Assembly (NCBI GenBank): GCA_048498035.1
Contig: JBEHYT010000008.1
Location: 1 to 64,000, forward strand
DNA: 64,000 bases
Reading direction: 5' to 3'
From: CADEDV01 sp048498035
GTDB lineage: Bacteria; Bacteroidota; Bacteroidia; Chitinophagales; Chitinophagaceae
Shown: one piece after another, positions 26,637-35,957 of the stretch
Numbering within the stretch: position 1 is the stretch's first letter
Layout: every line of letters begins with the position of its first letter
Notes under the pieces: generated by a model
Databases searched by the model: none
Seen by the model: the letters and a program-made list of their open reading frames with translations, nothing else
What the model was told of the DNA's origin: nothing
Program-made: the position numbers and the translations under genes

Positions 26637-28337
26637 ATGAATAGTTTCCTGAAGAGTGCCTCACTGTTAACCCTGGGAGGATTTTTTTCCGCTGCCCTTT
26701 TTGCACAGGAAGTGCCGAAGGGATGGCATACCCTTGATAAATCGGCTTCCGGCTTTTACGGGATCAGCCTGGACAAAGCCTACGATTTCCTGAAAGCCAA
26801 AAAAGCAAAAAGCAATACAGTAATTGTGGCGGTAATTGATTCCGGTATCGACACAACCCATGAAGACCTGAAAGCTGTATTGTGGACTAACCCGGGTGAG
26901 ATTCCGGGAAATGGTATTGATGACGACAAGAATGGCTACATTGATGATGTACACGGCTGGAATTTCCTGGGTGCAAGAGATGGCAACGCCAACGTGGAAA
27001 CAGATTCCTATGAAGCAACGCGGGTTTACCACAAATTCAAAGACAAATACGAGGGTAAACAAATCGATGCTTCCAAACTGTCTCCTGCAGAGCAGTATGA
27101 ATATGAGACCTGGCAGCGCGCAGCTGAAGAGATTAAAGGCGACGCTGAAGACAGCGGCAGCCTCCCCACCCTGCAGGCAAACTATGCACTGACAGTTAAA
27201 AGTGACAGCCTGCTGAAAGCAGCAATGGGTAAAGAAAAATATACCGGTAAAGAACTGGAGTCATTTACGCCTACGGCAGATGATGCTAAAATGGCGAAAG
27301 AAATGATGATGTACCTGTTCCGCGCCAACGATGCCATGGAAACCACAAATGCAGACTTCGTTGGTGAATTTGGAGAATATGTGGATGGTGAAGTAAAGAA
27401 GGCAGAAGCTGCCGAAAAAGCGCCGGAACCTTACCGCGATGAAGTGGTAAAAGATAACTACAATGATTTCAGCGACCGATTTTATGGTAACCCCAATGTA
27501 TTTGTAAGTAAAAAAGCGGCGCTTCATGGTACACACGTATCCGGTATCATCGCTGCATCCCGCGGCAACGGAAAAGGTATGGACGGCGTTGCCGACAATG
27601 TAAAGATTATGATGGTTCGTGCCGTGCCCGACGGTGATGAGCACGACAAGGATATTGCACTGGCTATCCGCTACGCAGTTGATAACGGCGCCAAAGTAAT
27701 CAATATGAGTTTTGGAAAAGGCTATTCACCCGAAAAGGAATGGGTGGACGACGCCGTAAAATATGCAGAATCAAAAGGTGTGCTGCTGGTGCATGCCGCC
27801 GGAAACGATGGTAAAAACATCGACACGGCTTTCAATTTCCCTACGCCTGTAACCCTGCAAAAAGAACGCGCCAACAACTGGATTACCGTTGGCGCAAGCG
27901 GGCCTAATAATAAGGATGGCAACAGCCTTACCGCCAATTTCTCCAACTATGGCAAACAGGAAGTGGATGTATTTGCACCGGGCGTAAAAATTTATTCTAC
28001 GGTTCCCGGCGGAGATACCTATCAAAACCTGCAAGGCACCAGTATGGCATCGCCTGTAGTTGCAGGTCTCGCTGCCCTGATACTTGAGTACTATCCAACA
28101 CTGAGTGCAAGACAAGTAAAAGACGTAATTCAACGTTCTGCAAGCAAACCTTCCGAGAAGGTGAAAATGCCGGGTGAAGATGAAAACGCGGCCGAAGTTG
28201 ATCTGTCTGCAATCAGCAAATACGGCGGCATTGTAAATGCTTACGAAGCACTGAAACTTGCATCTACCATCAAAGGTGAGCGCAAGCCGGAAAAACCCGC
28301 CACCAAATCAACAGTAAAACCAAAAGTAAAAGGCTGA
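26637..28337 (+). CDS. Secreted S8 (subtilisin-family) serine protease
   Basis: 566 residues with a signal peptide ending near LFAQ. Catalytic triad: Asp68 (AVIDSGIDTTHED), His297 (HGTHVSGIIAA) and Ser469 (GTSMASPVVAGLAAL). About 230 residues separate Asp and His, against some 30 in classical subtilisins; the insert is rich in Glu/Lys/Ala helix and looks like an added domain. The C-terminus ends in a short lysine/proline-rich tail without a sorting domain. It probably acts in the periplasm or outside the cell; the substrate is unknown. Flanked by terminators on both sides. Confidence 0.92.
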   Translation: MNSFLKSASLLTLGGFFSAALFAQEVPKGWHTLDKSASGFYGISLDKAYDFLKAKKAKSNTVIVAVIDSGIDTTHEDLKAVLWTNPGEIPGNGIDDDKNGYIDDVHGWNFLGARDGNANVETDSYEATRVYHKFKDKYEGKQIDASKLSPAEQYEYETWQRAAEEIKGDAEDSGSLPTLQANYALTVKSDSLLKAAMGKEKYTGKELESFTPTADDAKMAKEMMMYLFRANDAMETTNADFVGEFGEYVDGEVKKAEAAEKAPEPYRDEVVKDNYNDFSDRFYGNPNVFVSKKAALHGTHVSGIIAASRGNGKGMDGVADNVKIMMVRAVPDGDEHDKDIALAIRYAVDNGAKVINMSFGKGYSPEKEWVDDAVKYAESKGVLLVHAAGNDGKNIDTAFNFPTPVTLQKERANNWITVGASGPNNKDGNSLTANFSNYGKQEVDVFAPGVKIYSTVPGGDTYQNLQGTSMASPVVAGLAALILEYYPTLSARQVKDVIQRSASKPSEKVKMPGEDENAAEVDLSAISKYGGIVNAYEALKLASTIKGERKPEKPATKSTVKPKVKG

Positions 28338-28351
28338 TATACCTACAGCAG

Positions 28352-28387
28352 CAATAAACCCCGCTACAGCGGGGTTTATTGTTTTTT
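28352..28387 (+). terminator. Intrinsic terminator after the S8 protease
   Basis: CAATAAACCCCGC pairs with GCGGGGTTTATTG (13 bp, 4-nt loop), then six T. Confidence 0.93.
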
Positions 28388-28431
28388 GTATAACGGCCCG
28401 CATTCAAAATTTATAGTAGTTTCGTTCCTGT

Positions 28432-29274
28432 ATGAAAATCCAACTTCGTTATTCCCGCATGCTTGTCATTGCTGCCATCATTGTCGTGGCAGGCGCATCT
28501 TGTAACAATAATCCTGATCGTGAGGCGGAGCAACCTGCGCAAAAAAAAGCAGATCCTACACCCTCCATCAGCTATTCGGTAAAAAATAGTTTCCCGCATG
28601 ATCCCTCGCATTTTACAGAGGGATTGGTAATGCACGATGGACTGCTGTATGAAAGCACGGGATCCCCGGACAATTTACCCAATACACGCTCACTAATCGT
28701 AGCCACAGACCTTTCTACCGGTAAAACCACGCAGAAAGTTGAACTGGACAAATCCAAATACTTTGGTGAAGGGATCGTGTTCCTGAAAGGAAAACTGTAC
28801 CAGCTCACTTACAAAAATAAAATGGGCTTTATTTACGATGCGGCCACATTCCGCCAAACAGGGACATTCTCTTATGATAATGCCGAAGGATGGGGAATGA
28901 CGACGGACGGCACCTACCTGATCATGAACGATGGCACTGACGTAATCACTTACCTGGATCCCGCCACTATGAAGCCCGTGAAAACTATTCACGTTACCGA
29001 AAACGATTCACCACTCGCCCAAACCAACGAACTGGAATATATTAATGGTTATCTCTATGCCAACGTATGGCAGACCGACCTGATCGTAAAAATTGATCCG
29101 GCTTCGGGAAAAGTGGTTGGTAAAATGGACCTCTCCTCGCTGCGCATGGAAGCGGGCAATAAAAATCCGTCTATCGATGTCCTGAACGGCATCGCCTACG
29201 ATTCCACGAATAAAAAAGTGTACGTTACCGGGAAATTGTGGCCGAATATCTACGAACTGGATTTTGCCTATTGA
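28432..29274 (+). CDS. Glutaminyl-peptide cyclotransferase lipoprotein
   Basis: 280 residues with a lipoprotein signal (VVAGASCNNN). The rest is a five-bladed beta-propeller of the plant/bacterial glutamine cyclotransferase family: FPHDPSHFTEGLVMHDGLLYESTG near the start, GEGIVFLKGKLYQLTYKN, EGWGMTTDGTYLIMNDG, NELEYINGYLYANVW, and LNGIAYD at the end. It converts N-terminal Gln to pyroglutamate on exported proteins, a common fate in Bacteroidota because signal peptidase often exposes Gln. Its stop codon abuts the stop of convergent sdaA. Confidence 0.93.
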   Translation: MKIQLRYSRMLVIAAIIVVAGASCNNNPDREAEQPAQKKADPTPSISYSVKNSFPHDPSHFTEGLVMHDGLLYESTGSPDNLPNTRSLIVATDLSTGKTTQKVELDKSKYFGEGIVFLKGKLYQLTYKNKMGFIYDAATFRQTGTFSYDNAEGWGMTTDGTYLIMNDGTDVITYLDPATMKPVKTIHVTENDSPLAQTNELEYINGYLYANVWQTDLIVKIDPASGKVVGKMDLSSLRMEAGNKNPSIDVLNGIAYDSTNKKVYVTGKLWPNIYELDFAY

Positions 29275-30702
29275 TCAGCATTCCGGCAGGCTAAGCGGCA
29301 CGTGAACAGCCAATCCGCCATCCGCGGTTTCCTTGTATTTGAAATCCATGTCCCGCGCCGTATCCCACATTGTTTTGATAACAGCATCCAGTGATACTTT
29401 GGCAAAATCAGGCATACTTTGCAGTGCCAGTTGCGACGCAGTAATCGCTTTTATAGCGCCCATCGTATTACGTTCAATGCAGGGCACCTGCACCAATCCG
29501 CCAATCGGATCACAGGTAAGACCGAGGTGATGTTCCATCGCTATTTCCGCAGCCATCAGCGATTGACGTTGCGTTCCACCCATACATTCCGTGAGCGCCG
29601 CCGCAGCCATGGCTGAAGAAACACCAATTTCGGCCTGGCAACCGCCCATAGCAGCGGAAATGGTTGCGCCTTTTTTGAAAATACTTCCAATTTCAGCAGC
29701 CGTTAGCAAAAAACGCAGCGCCTGCTCCTGCGAATTACCATCACAAAAAACGATATAGTATTGTAATACGGCCGGTATCACACCCGCCGCACCATTGGTG
29801 GGCGCCGTAACGACACGGCCAAACGATGCATTTTCTTCATTCACAGCCAGCGCAAAACAACTCACCCAATCCAGTATATATTTAAAATCGCTCCCACCCA
29901 GGCGGATCGCGGTTATCCATTCTTCAAAATCAGCATAGGCACGTTCTTTCACCAATTTTCGATTAAGCCCCGCTGCACGCCGTTTTACATTCAGGCCACC
30001 CGGCAAATAGCCTTCTGTATGGCATCCACGATAGATGCAGGCTTTCATTACCTGCCAGATCCGCAAAAGTCCATCCCTGGTGGCCGTCTCGGCTCTCCAT
30101 GCATTTTCATTTTCCATTACCAGCTCGGAGATATTCAGTCCGGTTTTAATACACCAGCGCAACAAATCATCCGCAGTGTTCACGGGAAAAGGAAGCTGCA
30201 CCTGGTTGCCGGAAACATGTTCTTCGCCCTCTTTTTTTACAAAGCCGCCGCCAATGGAATAATAGGTTTCAGCCCATTGGCTGCCATCTGCAAAATCAGC
30301 CAGGAATGTAAGCGCATTGGGATGATATGGGAGTGATTCTGTAATGAGGAAATCAATATCCTCGGCAGGGTTAAAAGGAATTTCGTGCAACCCGCCCAGC
30401 ACCAGTTCTTTCATCCGGGAAATATCATTGATCCTGGACTGTATAGTATCCACGTCAAACACCTCGGGGTCTTCACCGCTCAGGCCTAATTGCACTGCCA
30501 CATCTGTACCATGGCCTTTGCCGGTTTTAGCCAGCGAACCGTACAACAGCACGCGAAGACCGGTAACTAATTGCAGGCGCCCACGTTGCTGCAGCCCGGA
30601 CAAAAAGAATTGTGCAGCCCGCCAGGGGCCTAATGTATGGGAACTGGACGGACCAACTCCAATTTTCAACATGTCAAAAACGGAAATAGCTTCGTACGAC
30701 AA
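29275..30702 (-). CDS. sdaA: L-serine ammonia-lyase (iron-sulfur type)
   Basis: 475 residues; deaminates serine to pyruvate with a [4Fe-4S] cluster. The beta domain begins ISVFDMLKIGVGPSSSHTLGP. The alpha domain carries the cluster cysteines, including GCQAEIGVSSAMAAAAL, and LTCDPIGGLVQVPCIERN. The single-chain fused layout is standard for type I. The frame begins at a TTG (30702) seven to eight residues before the conserved ISVFDML; a later ATG would remove part of that motif, so TTG is preferred and a -7 box lies 13 nt upstream. Confidence 0.93.
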   Translation of the reverse strand: MSYEAISVFDMLKIGVGPSSSHTLGPWRAAQFFLSGLQQRGRLQLVTGLRVLLYGSLAKTGKGHGTDVAVQLGLSGEDPEVFDVDTIQSRINDISRMKELVLGGLHEIPFNPAEDIDFLITESLPYHPNALTFLADFADGSQWAETYYSIGGGFVKKEGEEHVSGNQVQLPFPVNTADDLLRWCIKTGLNISELVMENENAWRAETATRDGLLRIWQVMKACIYRGCHTEGYLPGGLNVKRRAAGLNRKLVKERAYADFEEWITAIRLGGSDFKYILDWVSCFALAVNEENASFGRVVTAPTNGAAGVIPAVLQYYIVFCDGNSQEQALRFLLTAAEIGSIFKKGATISAAMGGCQAEIGVSSAMAAAALTECMGGTQRQSLMAAEIAMEHHLGLTCDPIGGLVQVPCIERNTMGAIKAITASQLALQSMPDFAKVSLDAVIKTMWDTARDMDFKYKETADGGLAVHVPLSLPEC

Positions 30703-30715
30703 GCAGGCTTTTTTT

Positions 30716-30723
30716 CAAAATTA
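30716..30723 (-). promoter_or_regulatory. sdaA -7 box
   Basis: Minus strand TAATTTTG, 13 nt before the TTG start at 30702, immediately after the terminator of the upstream FKBP gene. Confidence 0.5.
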
Positions 30724-30727
30724 CAAT

Positions 30728-30751
30728 AAAAAAACCCCGCAAAAAGCGGGG
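30728..30751 (-). terminator. Intrinsic terminator after the FKBP gene
   Basis: Minus strand CCCCGC-TTTTT-GCGGGG followed by seven U. Confidence 0.88.
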
Positions 30752-30781
30752 ACTGAAAAAGCATTTTAAATGAATACCCGG

Positions 30782-31261
30782 TTATTGCACATCCACCAGC
30801 GTAATGTCGAAATAAAGAATGGCATCTGCAGGGATAATGCTGTAGCCCGCGCAGCCATAAGCCAGTGATGAAGGAACAATAATCCGCATCGATCCGCCTT
30901 TTTGCAATTTCGGCAGTGCAATTCTCCATCCGGCAATCATCTGCTGCAGGTAGAACCCGGTTGTACTCGCATCGGTTACAGCATCAAATACTGTTCCGTC
31001 CGAAACTAATTTTCCGGTATACGTTACATAAATACGCGACGATTCCGTGGGCATAACTCCGGAACCGGGATTTGTAATTTCATAAAGCAAACCGCTTGGG
31101 TCCACCGTGGCATTCATCCCAATGTTGGCCGCGTAGGTCTGCATGATCGTCAGCTCATTAGCCGGCAGCCGGTCTTCACATCCCGACTGCACCTTAAGAC
31201 ACCCGGAAAACCCGGCCATGATGGCACACAGGCCCATAATTAATCCAAATTTTCGCATCAT
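30782..31261 (-). CDS. FKBP-type peptidyl-prolyl isomerase lipoprotein
   Basis: 159 residues with a lipoprotein signal (AGFSGC, Cys about 21) and one FKBP domain: IYVTYTGKLVSDGTVFDA, then VIAGWRIALPKLQKGGSMRIIVPSSLAYGC and PADAILYFDITLVDV. It probably assists folding of exported proteins at the outer or inner membrane. Aromatic active-site residues are mostly retained. It may be co-transcribed with the small membrane protein gene 65 bp upstream. Confidence 0.9.
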   Translation of the reverse strand: MMRKFGLIMGLCAIMAGFSGCLKVQSGCEDRLPANELTIMQTYAANIGMNATVDPSGLLYEITNPGSGVMPTESSRIYVTYTGKLVSDGTVFDAVTDASTTGFYLQQMIAGWRIALPKLQKGGSMRIIVPSSLAYGCAGYSIIPADAILYFDITLVDVQ

Positions 31262-31326
31262 ACTTTTTTGATTGATAATTGATAGCTATTGACCGCCTTC
31301 GGGCGGAAATCGTTGCACCGGCAAAT

Positions 31327-31656
31327 TTACACATCATCCTTCCTGGACAATAATTCCCTGTAACGCTGTTCATATTGATCCCATTTGTAACGCGCGCCAA
31401 AAATGGTTATGAACAAAACGATCAGGATGCAGGCAATGATCAACACCAGTAACAGGGATCCATTGTGTTGCTGCAACTGTTCATTCCGCTCCAGCTCCGC
31501 CTTTTTATACCAGTTGGAAAAAAAATTGACAAAAGTTGCAATCACCAGCACCGATGCCAACGGAAGACCTACCGCCAAATTCCGAACCACGCGCTTGCGA
31601 CGCATGCGGTTTTGCTCCCAATAATCGATAAATTGTCGTTCCTGTTCAGTCAGCAT
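31327..31656 (-). CDS. Small membrane protein of unknown function
   Basis: 109 residues. It starts with a soluble basic stretch (MLTEQERQFIDYWEQNRMRRKRVVRN), then one hydrophobic helix (LAVGLPLASVLVIATFVNFF), a charged linker, a second helix (LLVLIIACILIVLFITIFG), and a charged tail (YKWDQYEQRYRELLSRK). No family is recognised with certainty. The orientation suggests it is read with the FKBP lipoprotein. Confidence 0.7.
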   Translation of the reverse strand: MLTEQERQFIDYWEQNRMRRKRVVRNLAVGLPLASVLVIATFVNFFSNWYKKAELERNEQLQQHNGSLLLVLIIACILIVLFITIFGARYKWDQYEQRYRELLSRKDDV

Positions 31657-31692
31657 AATTCATACAAAAATAACTCAATATCAGCATTTACC

Positions 31693-31722
31693 TTGCAGCT
31701 CCCGGTGAAAATAGTTATCTTG
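31693..31722 (+). promoter_or_regulatory. Promoter of the HU-domain gene (TTG-N20-TATCTTG)
   Basis: TTG at 31693-31695, 20 nt, then TATCTTG at 31716-31722. The box overlaps the GTG at 31722, which therefore cannot be the start codon. Confidence 0.65.
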
Positions 31723-31742
31723 TGCATCTTAATATCCAAGCC

Positions 31743-32669
31743 TTGAAACTAGCACCACTACTGGCTCAATACCTTTACAGCAACAGGAGGCTTGACCTCC
31801 CTGGAATTGGTACCTTCCTGCTGGACCCTTCCACCATCATTGATGCCGAACCCGGCAAACATAAGACCCCCGTATTAGAAGGCATCAGCTTTGAAAGCAA
31901 TCCCGCAGTCCAGGAATCTGCAGACCTCATCAACTTCATCTCCTCCCAAACCGGGAAAATGAAACCCCTGGCGTCGGCGGATCTTCACTCGCACATGGAA
32001 CTTATTCAACAATTTTTGAATATCGGCAAGCCTTTTATGCTCGAAGGCATCGGCAGCCTGGTAAAAGTTCGTTCAGGCGAATATGCGTTCCGCCCCGGCC
32101 CACCTATCGCAGAAAAAGCAATGGAAGCGCCCTCGCGGTTTGCCCGCGACGCCACTGCCGAAACCGCCGAAAAAACGGATACCTATGAGCCACTGCTGGG
32201 CCCCGAACGTGGCGGCGGTGTAAAATGGAGAAAACCCGTCAGCCTGCTCCTGCTGCTTGCCGGTATCGGCGCCGCCATTTGGGGTGGCTACCGCGTGTAT
32301 CAAAACCGCATTCAACAATCAGCCGGGTCTGTAGCGGATTCGGCCGCATCCCCCAATCCAACAACGATTGTTACCGGCAATAACCAAACATCTTCAACTA
32401 ACGACACCATCAACAATAAAGTATCAACGCCTGCACCAACAACAGTCACGGCCCCCAGCGGCACCTACAAATTTGTATTGGAAACAGCTCCGCCAAAACG
32501 GGCCTTTGAACGATATGCAAAACTGAAATCGTTTCAGTGGGATGTGAAAATGGAGACCATTGACTCTCTTCACTACAAACTTTTTCTGTTGATCCCGGCC
32601 AGCGATACCACCCGTGTGCTGGACTCCCTGTCTACACTAAATGGACGTCGCGTGTATATCGAGTCCTGA
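31743..32669 (+). CDS. CCDC81-type HU-domain membrane protein with SPOR-like C-terminus
   Basis: About 308 residues. The N-terminal part (LAPLLAQYLYSNRRLDLPGIGTF) resembles the prokaryotic CCDC81-type HU domain, and a second similar domain follows (about 80-125, FLNIGKPFMLEGIGSLVKVRSGEYAF). Then come a linker, one membrane helix (SLLLLLAGIGAAIWGGY), a Ser/Thr/Asn-rich periplasmic stretch, and a roughly 70-residue C-terminal domain resembling SPOR. Such proteins may link the nucleoid or cytoplasm to peptidoglycan; this is an inference. The TTG at 31743 is chosen because the promoter excludes the GTG at 31722. Confidence 0.7.
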   Translation: MKLAPLLAQYLYSNRRLDLPGIGTFLLDPSTIIDAEPGKHKTPVLEGISFESNPAVQESADLINFISSQTGKMKPLASADLHSHMELIQQFLNIGKPFMLEGIGSLVKVRSGEYAFRPGPPIAEKAMEAPSRFARDATAETAEKTDTYEPLLGPERGGGVKWRKPVSLLLLLAGIGAAIWGGYRVYQNRIQQSAGSVADSAASPNPTTIVTGNNQTSSTNDTINNKVSTPAPTTVTAPSGTYKFVLETAPPKRAFERYAKLKSFQWDVKMETIDSLHYKLFLLIPASDTTRVLDSLSTLNGRRVYIES

Positions 32670-32675
32670 CGCGGT

Positions 32676-34286
32676 TTACGTACCGCGAGTAACAGGCCAT
32701 TCTACATAAAAAACAGATCCCGCACCGGGCTCACTTTCAACCCATATCCGGCCGTGATGCGCTGTCACTATTTCCCGGGACAAATACAATCCAAGGCCCA
32801 AACCTTGCGTACGGTTGCGTTCGGCCTCCACGCGGTAAAACCGGCTGAAGATCTTTTCCCTGTATTCTTTGGCGATACCCCGGCCCCAATCCTGCACTGA
32901 TATACGTACCCGGTCGCCCAGTTTTTCCATCGCCAGCTTTACACGTTTCGCCTCCGGCGAAAATTTGATCGCATTAGATAATAGATTAGTCAGCACCTGT
33001 CCCATCTTGGGAGCATCCATGGTCAACCAGATATCTTCCGGCGTTAATTCAAGTTCAATACGATGATGCTCGGCAGCCGCCCGGATCATCTCCGCACTAT
33101 CCTTCAAAAGGCTGTGCATACTTGATAAAGTGAAATGAAAGTCGAGGGAACCGCCCTGCATCTTAGATAGATCCAGCAGGTCGGATATAATGGCATTTAA
33201 CCGGTCTACCTGCTTGTTGAGTTTCGGCACCAGGTCAGCCAGCAATGCCGGTGCCCGCTCTGCCAGTTGCAGATAACCCTTTATGGTGGTTAGCGGCGTT
33301 TTCAACTCATGCGAGGCAAACCCGATAAATTCATCTTTACGATCATTCAACACACGCACTTCCTCATATAATAACGCCTTTTCCAGCGCAATACCTGCCA
33401 GGGATGCAATCGCTACCACCACCTGTTCGTGCTCTTCATCAAAGCGACCAGGCTGCGGATGCCCAAAAAATAAACCACCTATTACAATGCCCTGCGCAGA
33501 AAAAACAGGCACAGCAAGGTAACTCACCACCGGTAGATGTCCTGCCGGCATTCCTTTATGTGGCGCGTTCTGACCATACCTTGGATCCTTAGTAATGTCG
33601 TCTGAACGAAATACACCCTCCCCATTAAATGTTTTTGAAAATACGGCCGTGTTCCGCGGCATTCCAAATTGCTCAAAAGCAGCACGGGAGGCGCCAGCCA
33701 GCGTAAACAGCGTATAAGTTTCGCCGGCTGCATCCGTTTTATTGTAAAAAAAAGCGCCGAAGGCAGCACCGGTAACACGTGTGGTAGCATCAGTTACCTT
33801 TTGAAGAATATTATTTACATCCAACTCTGCGGCAATCACCCGGCCAGTGGTGTTGATCACCTCAAGGCGCTCCGCATATCTCCGCATCGCCTGCTCCGCC
33901 TGTTTCTGAACAGTGATATCCCGGGCAATTTTGGATGCACCGATAATTTCACCTTTCGCATTTCTGATTGGAGATACTGAAATCGACACCTGGATCGGCA
34001 TCCCGCCTTTACGCAAACGCATGGTTTCAAAATGACCAGTCTTCTGCCCTGCTTTCATCATCCGGATAATGTCCGCTTCCTCATCCATCCGGTCTGGCGG
34101 AATCAAGAGCGAAATATGACTACCTACCGCCTCATGCTCCGCATAGCCAAACATCCGTTCCGCCGACTTATTCCAGGTTGTAATAATGCCATCCAGCCGC
34201 TTACTCACGATTGCGTCTTCAGACGAATCGATGATGGCCGCTAATATTGAAATGCGTTGCTGTTCCAATTCGTCTGATAAAACCAT
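32676..34286 (-). CDS. PAS-GAF sensor histidine kinase
   Basis: 536 residues without membrane segments. An N-terminal PAS/PAC domain (ILAAIIDSSEDAIVSKRLDGIITTWNKSAERMFGY, to about 140) is followed by a GAF domain (about 160-310), then HisKA with phospho-acceptor His326 (GFASHELKTPLTT) and a HATPase domain (LTNLLSNAIKFSPEA, GRGIAKEYREKIFSRFYR, GLGLGLYLSREIV). It is a soluble sensor. Divergent from it, 169 bp away, is a single-domain receiver that could be its partner. Confidence 0.93.
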   Translation of the reverse strand: MVLSDELEQQRISILAAIIDSSEDAIVSKRLDGIITTWNKSAERMFGYAEHEAVGSHISLLIPPDRMDEEADIIRMMKAGQKTGHFETMRLRKGGMPIQVSISVSPIRNAKGEIIGASKIARDITVQKQAEQAMRRYAERLEVINTTGRVIAAELDVNNILQKVTDATTRVTGAAFGAFFYNKTDAAGETYTLFTLAGASRAAFEQFGMPRNTAVFSKTFNGEGVFRSDDITKDPRYGQNAPHKGMPAGHLPVVSYLAVPVFSAQGIVIGGLFFGHPQPGRFDEEHEQVVVAIASLAGIALEKALLYEEVRVLNDRKDEFIGFASHELKTPLTTIKGYLQLAERAPALLADLVPKLNKQVDRLNAIISDLLDLSKMQGGSLDFHFTLSSMHSLLKDSAEMIRAAAEHHRIELELTPEDIWLTMDAPKMGQVLTNLLSNAIKFSPEAKRVKLAMEKLGDRVRISVQDWGRGIAKEYREKIFSRFYRVEAERNRTQGLGLGLYLSREIVTAHHGRIWVESEPGAGSVFYVEWPVTRGT

Positions 34287-34455
34287 TCCACACGGAGTTT
34301 AATAAATCCGGATAAAAAGATACTTAATATTTAAACAGTATTATATTTTCTATTGATGAGAAAAGTGTAGAAAAATTTACACACTAAAATTTGTCAGTAA
34401 TTACCTTCCGATAAATCAAGTGCAATACAATGATTTTTACTAACGTTGTTATAGC

Positions 34456-34815
34456 ATGGCCAAGGTTCTTATTCTGGATGACGACACCGACCTTCTTGAA
34501 ATGGTCTCTCTTGTACTGAAATCATATGATATCGAGCCCGTGTGCATTAGCGAGGGCGAAGGATTGCTTGATTGCCTGGAGAAAACAAAACCTGATGCCG
34601 TTTTAATGGATATCTATCTCAATACCTGCGATGGCCGGCTGTTATGCCAGGGGTTAAAACGAAATGATTCCTACAAACACATCCCGGTTATACTCTATTC
34701 TGCCGGTCATATTACGCGATCCTCGATCCAGGATTCAATGGCCGACGATTTTCTCATAAAGCCATTCGATATCTCCCAGTTGATTGATAAATTGCAACGC
34801 GTTATTGGCCGCTGA
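34456..34815 (+). CDS. Single-domain response regulator (CheY-like receiver)
   Basis: 119 residues, a receiver only, with no output domain. Acidic pocket DDDTDLLE at the start, phospho-acceptor Asp52 (VLMDIYLN), and the switch Lys in DFLIKPFD. It may relay phosphate or be a diffusible output of the adjacent PAS-GAF kinase. The last 14 bp overlap the 3' end of the convergent FUSC gene. The A/T-rich 169-bp divergent interval upstream contains GTGTA-N8-TACAC (34365-34382) but no sure promoter. Confidence 0.92.
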   Translation: MAKVLILDDDTDLLEMVSLVLKSYDIEPVCISEGEGLLDCLEKTKPDAVLMDIYLNTCDGRLLCQGLKRNDSYKHIPVILYSAGHITRSSIQDSMADDFLIKPFDISQLIDKLQRVIGR

Positions 34816-35878
34816 AGATCCGGCTCCTCCAAATTCGAATCTGCTCTTCCAGCCAAAAAACAATGATCGCCACGCCGGCCCCCAACAACGTATCTACCAC
34901 GCGCTCCCGCACACTTGACACGTCGTCCAGTGCATGACTCATCGTTACACTTATCAATGCCATTGGAGTAATGAACATCAACCCCAACACATAATTGCGG
35001 GCCACTACCGTTTGCGTTCCAAATTGCAATAGCATAATGAATAGCACCACGAAAATGCCCTGCGGATGCAACCAATGGATCAATTCAAAAACCGCCACAC
35101 CGATAACCGTTCCAAATACGCGATGCAGCGCACGTATTGTGGTAAGGCGCCTGTTAAAACCGGTTTGTAAAACCGCCGTTGCAGCCACAATCACCCAATA
35201 GGCACGGTGAACACCTACCAGCTTGCTCACCAGCGCAGCAATCAATACCCCACTCACAATCCGCATCGTTACACGCAACAGTTCAGACGACATCGGTACA
35301 TGCAACGTTAATACCGGCAATGGCGCCGTTGCATAATTTTTTTGAAAAAAAGGAATTGCAGAAAGCAACACCGTGATCACCCAGGCCATCAATGCCCCCG
35401 CCATCACATACAACGGAATCTCCAGGTGATTCACCGGCCGGGGCTGTGTGGCCAACTGGCTGCTTACAGCTGCCACCAACACAAACATCACGGCACCCGG
35501 CGGCCCCAGCCCCGTACCAATAGTGCCAATACTGGCCAACACCGCCACCAAAATCAGCCCGATCAACGTAAGCCATTCACCAGCACCAACCCACACACCC
35601 AACAACGATGCCAGGCCAAAGCCAAGCGCTACCAGCAACATGGCCACCAGCCGCTGACCCAGCGGCCGACCTGATCCATATAATACCGTATAACCACCCA
35701 GCGATGCCATACTGCCCAGCACAGGGTGATGGCTCAGTGTAAACAATGCAACAGGTACTCCGGTAGCAATAGCCGCCTGCACACCCAGCGCCCATCTCCA
35801 CGGACCCTCATTGAGCGTGGTTACGGATACAAACGCCTCACGTGTAACACTGATATTGCGAAGAAGCCGGTAACGCAT
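34802..35878 (-). CDS. FUSC-family (aromatic acid exporter-like) inner-membrane protein
   Basis: 358 residues, with about ten helices in two blocks separated by a short loop near 170. The C-terminal half carries the FUSC pattern VGVHRAYWVIVAATAVLQTGFNRRLTTIRALHRVFGTVIGV, followed by three or four helices and a short amphipathic end. Family members (AaeB, YccS) export organic acids or act as partners of efflux systems. No membrane-fusion partner gene is adjacent, so the substrate cannot be guessed. Confidence 0.82.
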   Translation of the reverse strand: MRYRLLRNISVTREAFVSVTTLNEGPWRWALGVQAAIATGVPVALFTLSHHPVLGSMASLGGYTVLYGSGRPLGQRLVAMLLVALGFGLASLLGVWVGAGEWLTLIGLILVAVLASIGTIGTGLGPPGAVMFVLVAAVSSQLATQPRPVNHLEIPLYVMAGALMAWVITVLLSAIPFFQKNYATAPLPVLTLHVPMSSELLRVTMRIVSGVLIAALVSKLVGVHRAYWVIVAATAVLQTGFNRRLTTIRALHRVFGTVIGVAVFELIHWLHPQGIFVVLFIMLLQFGTQTVVARNYVLGLMFITPMALISVTMSHALDDVSSVRERVVDTLLGAGVAIIVFWLEEQIRIWRSRIFSGQ

Positions 35879-35957
35879 ATAATAATAAAACTACCAACTC
35901 CGCGCCATTTCAAAAAATGCACAACTAATCTTCTGACGGCTTTGCGTATTTTTAGGC

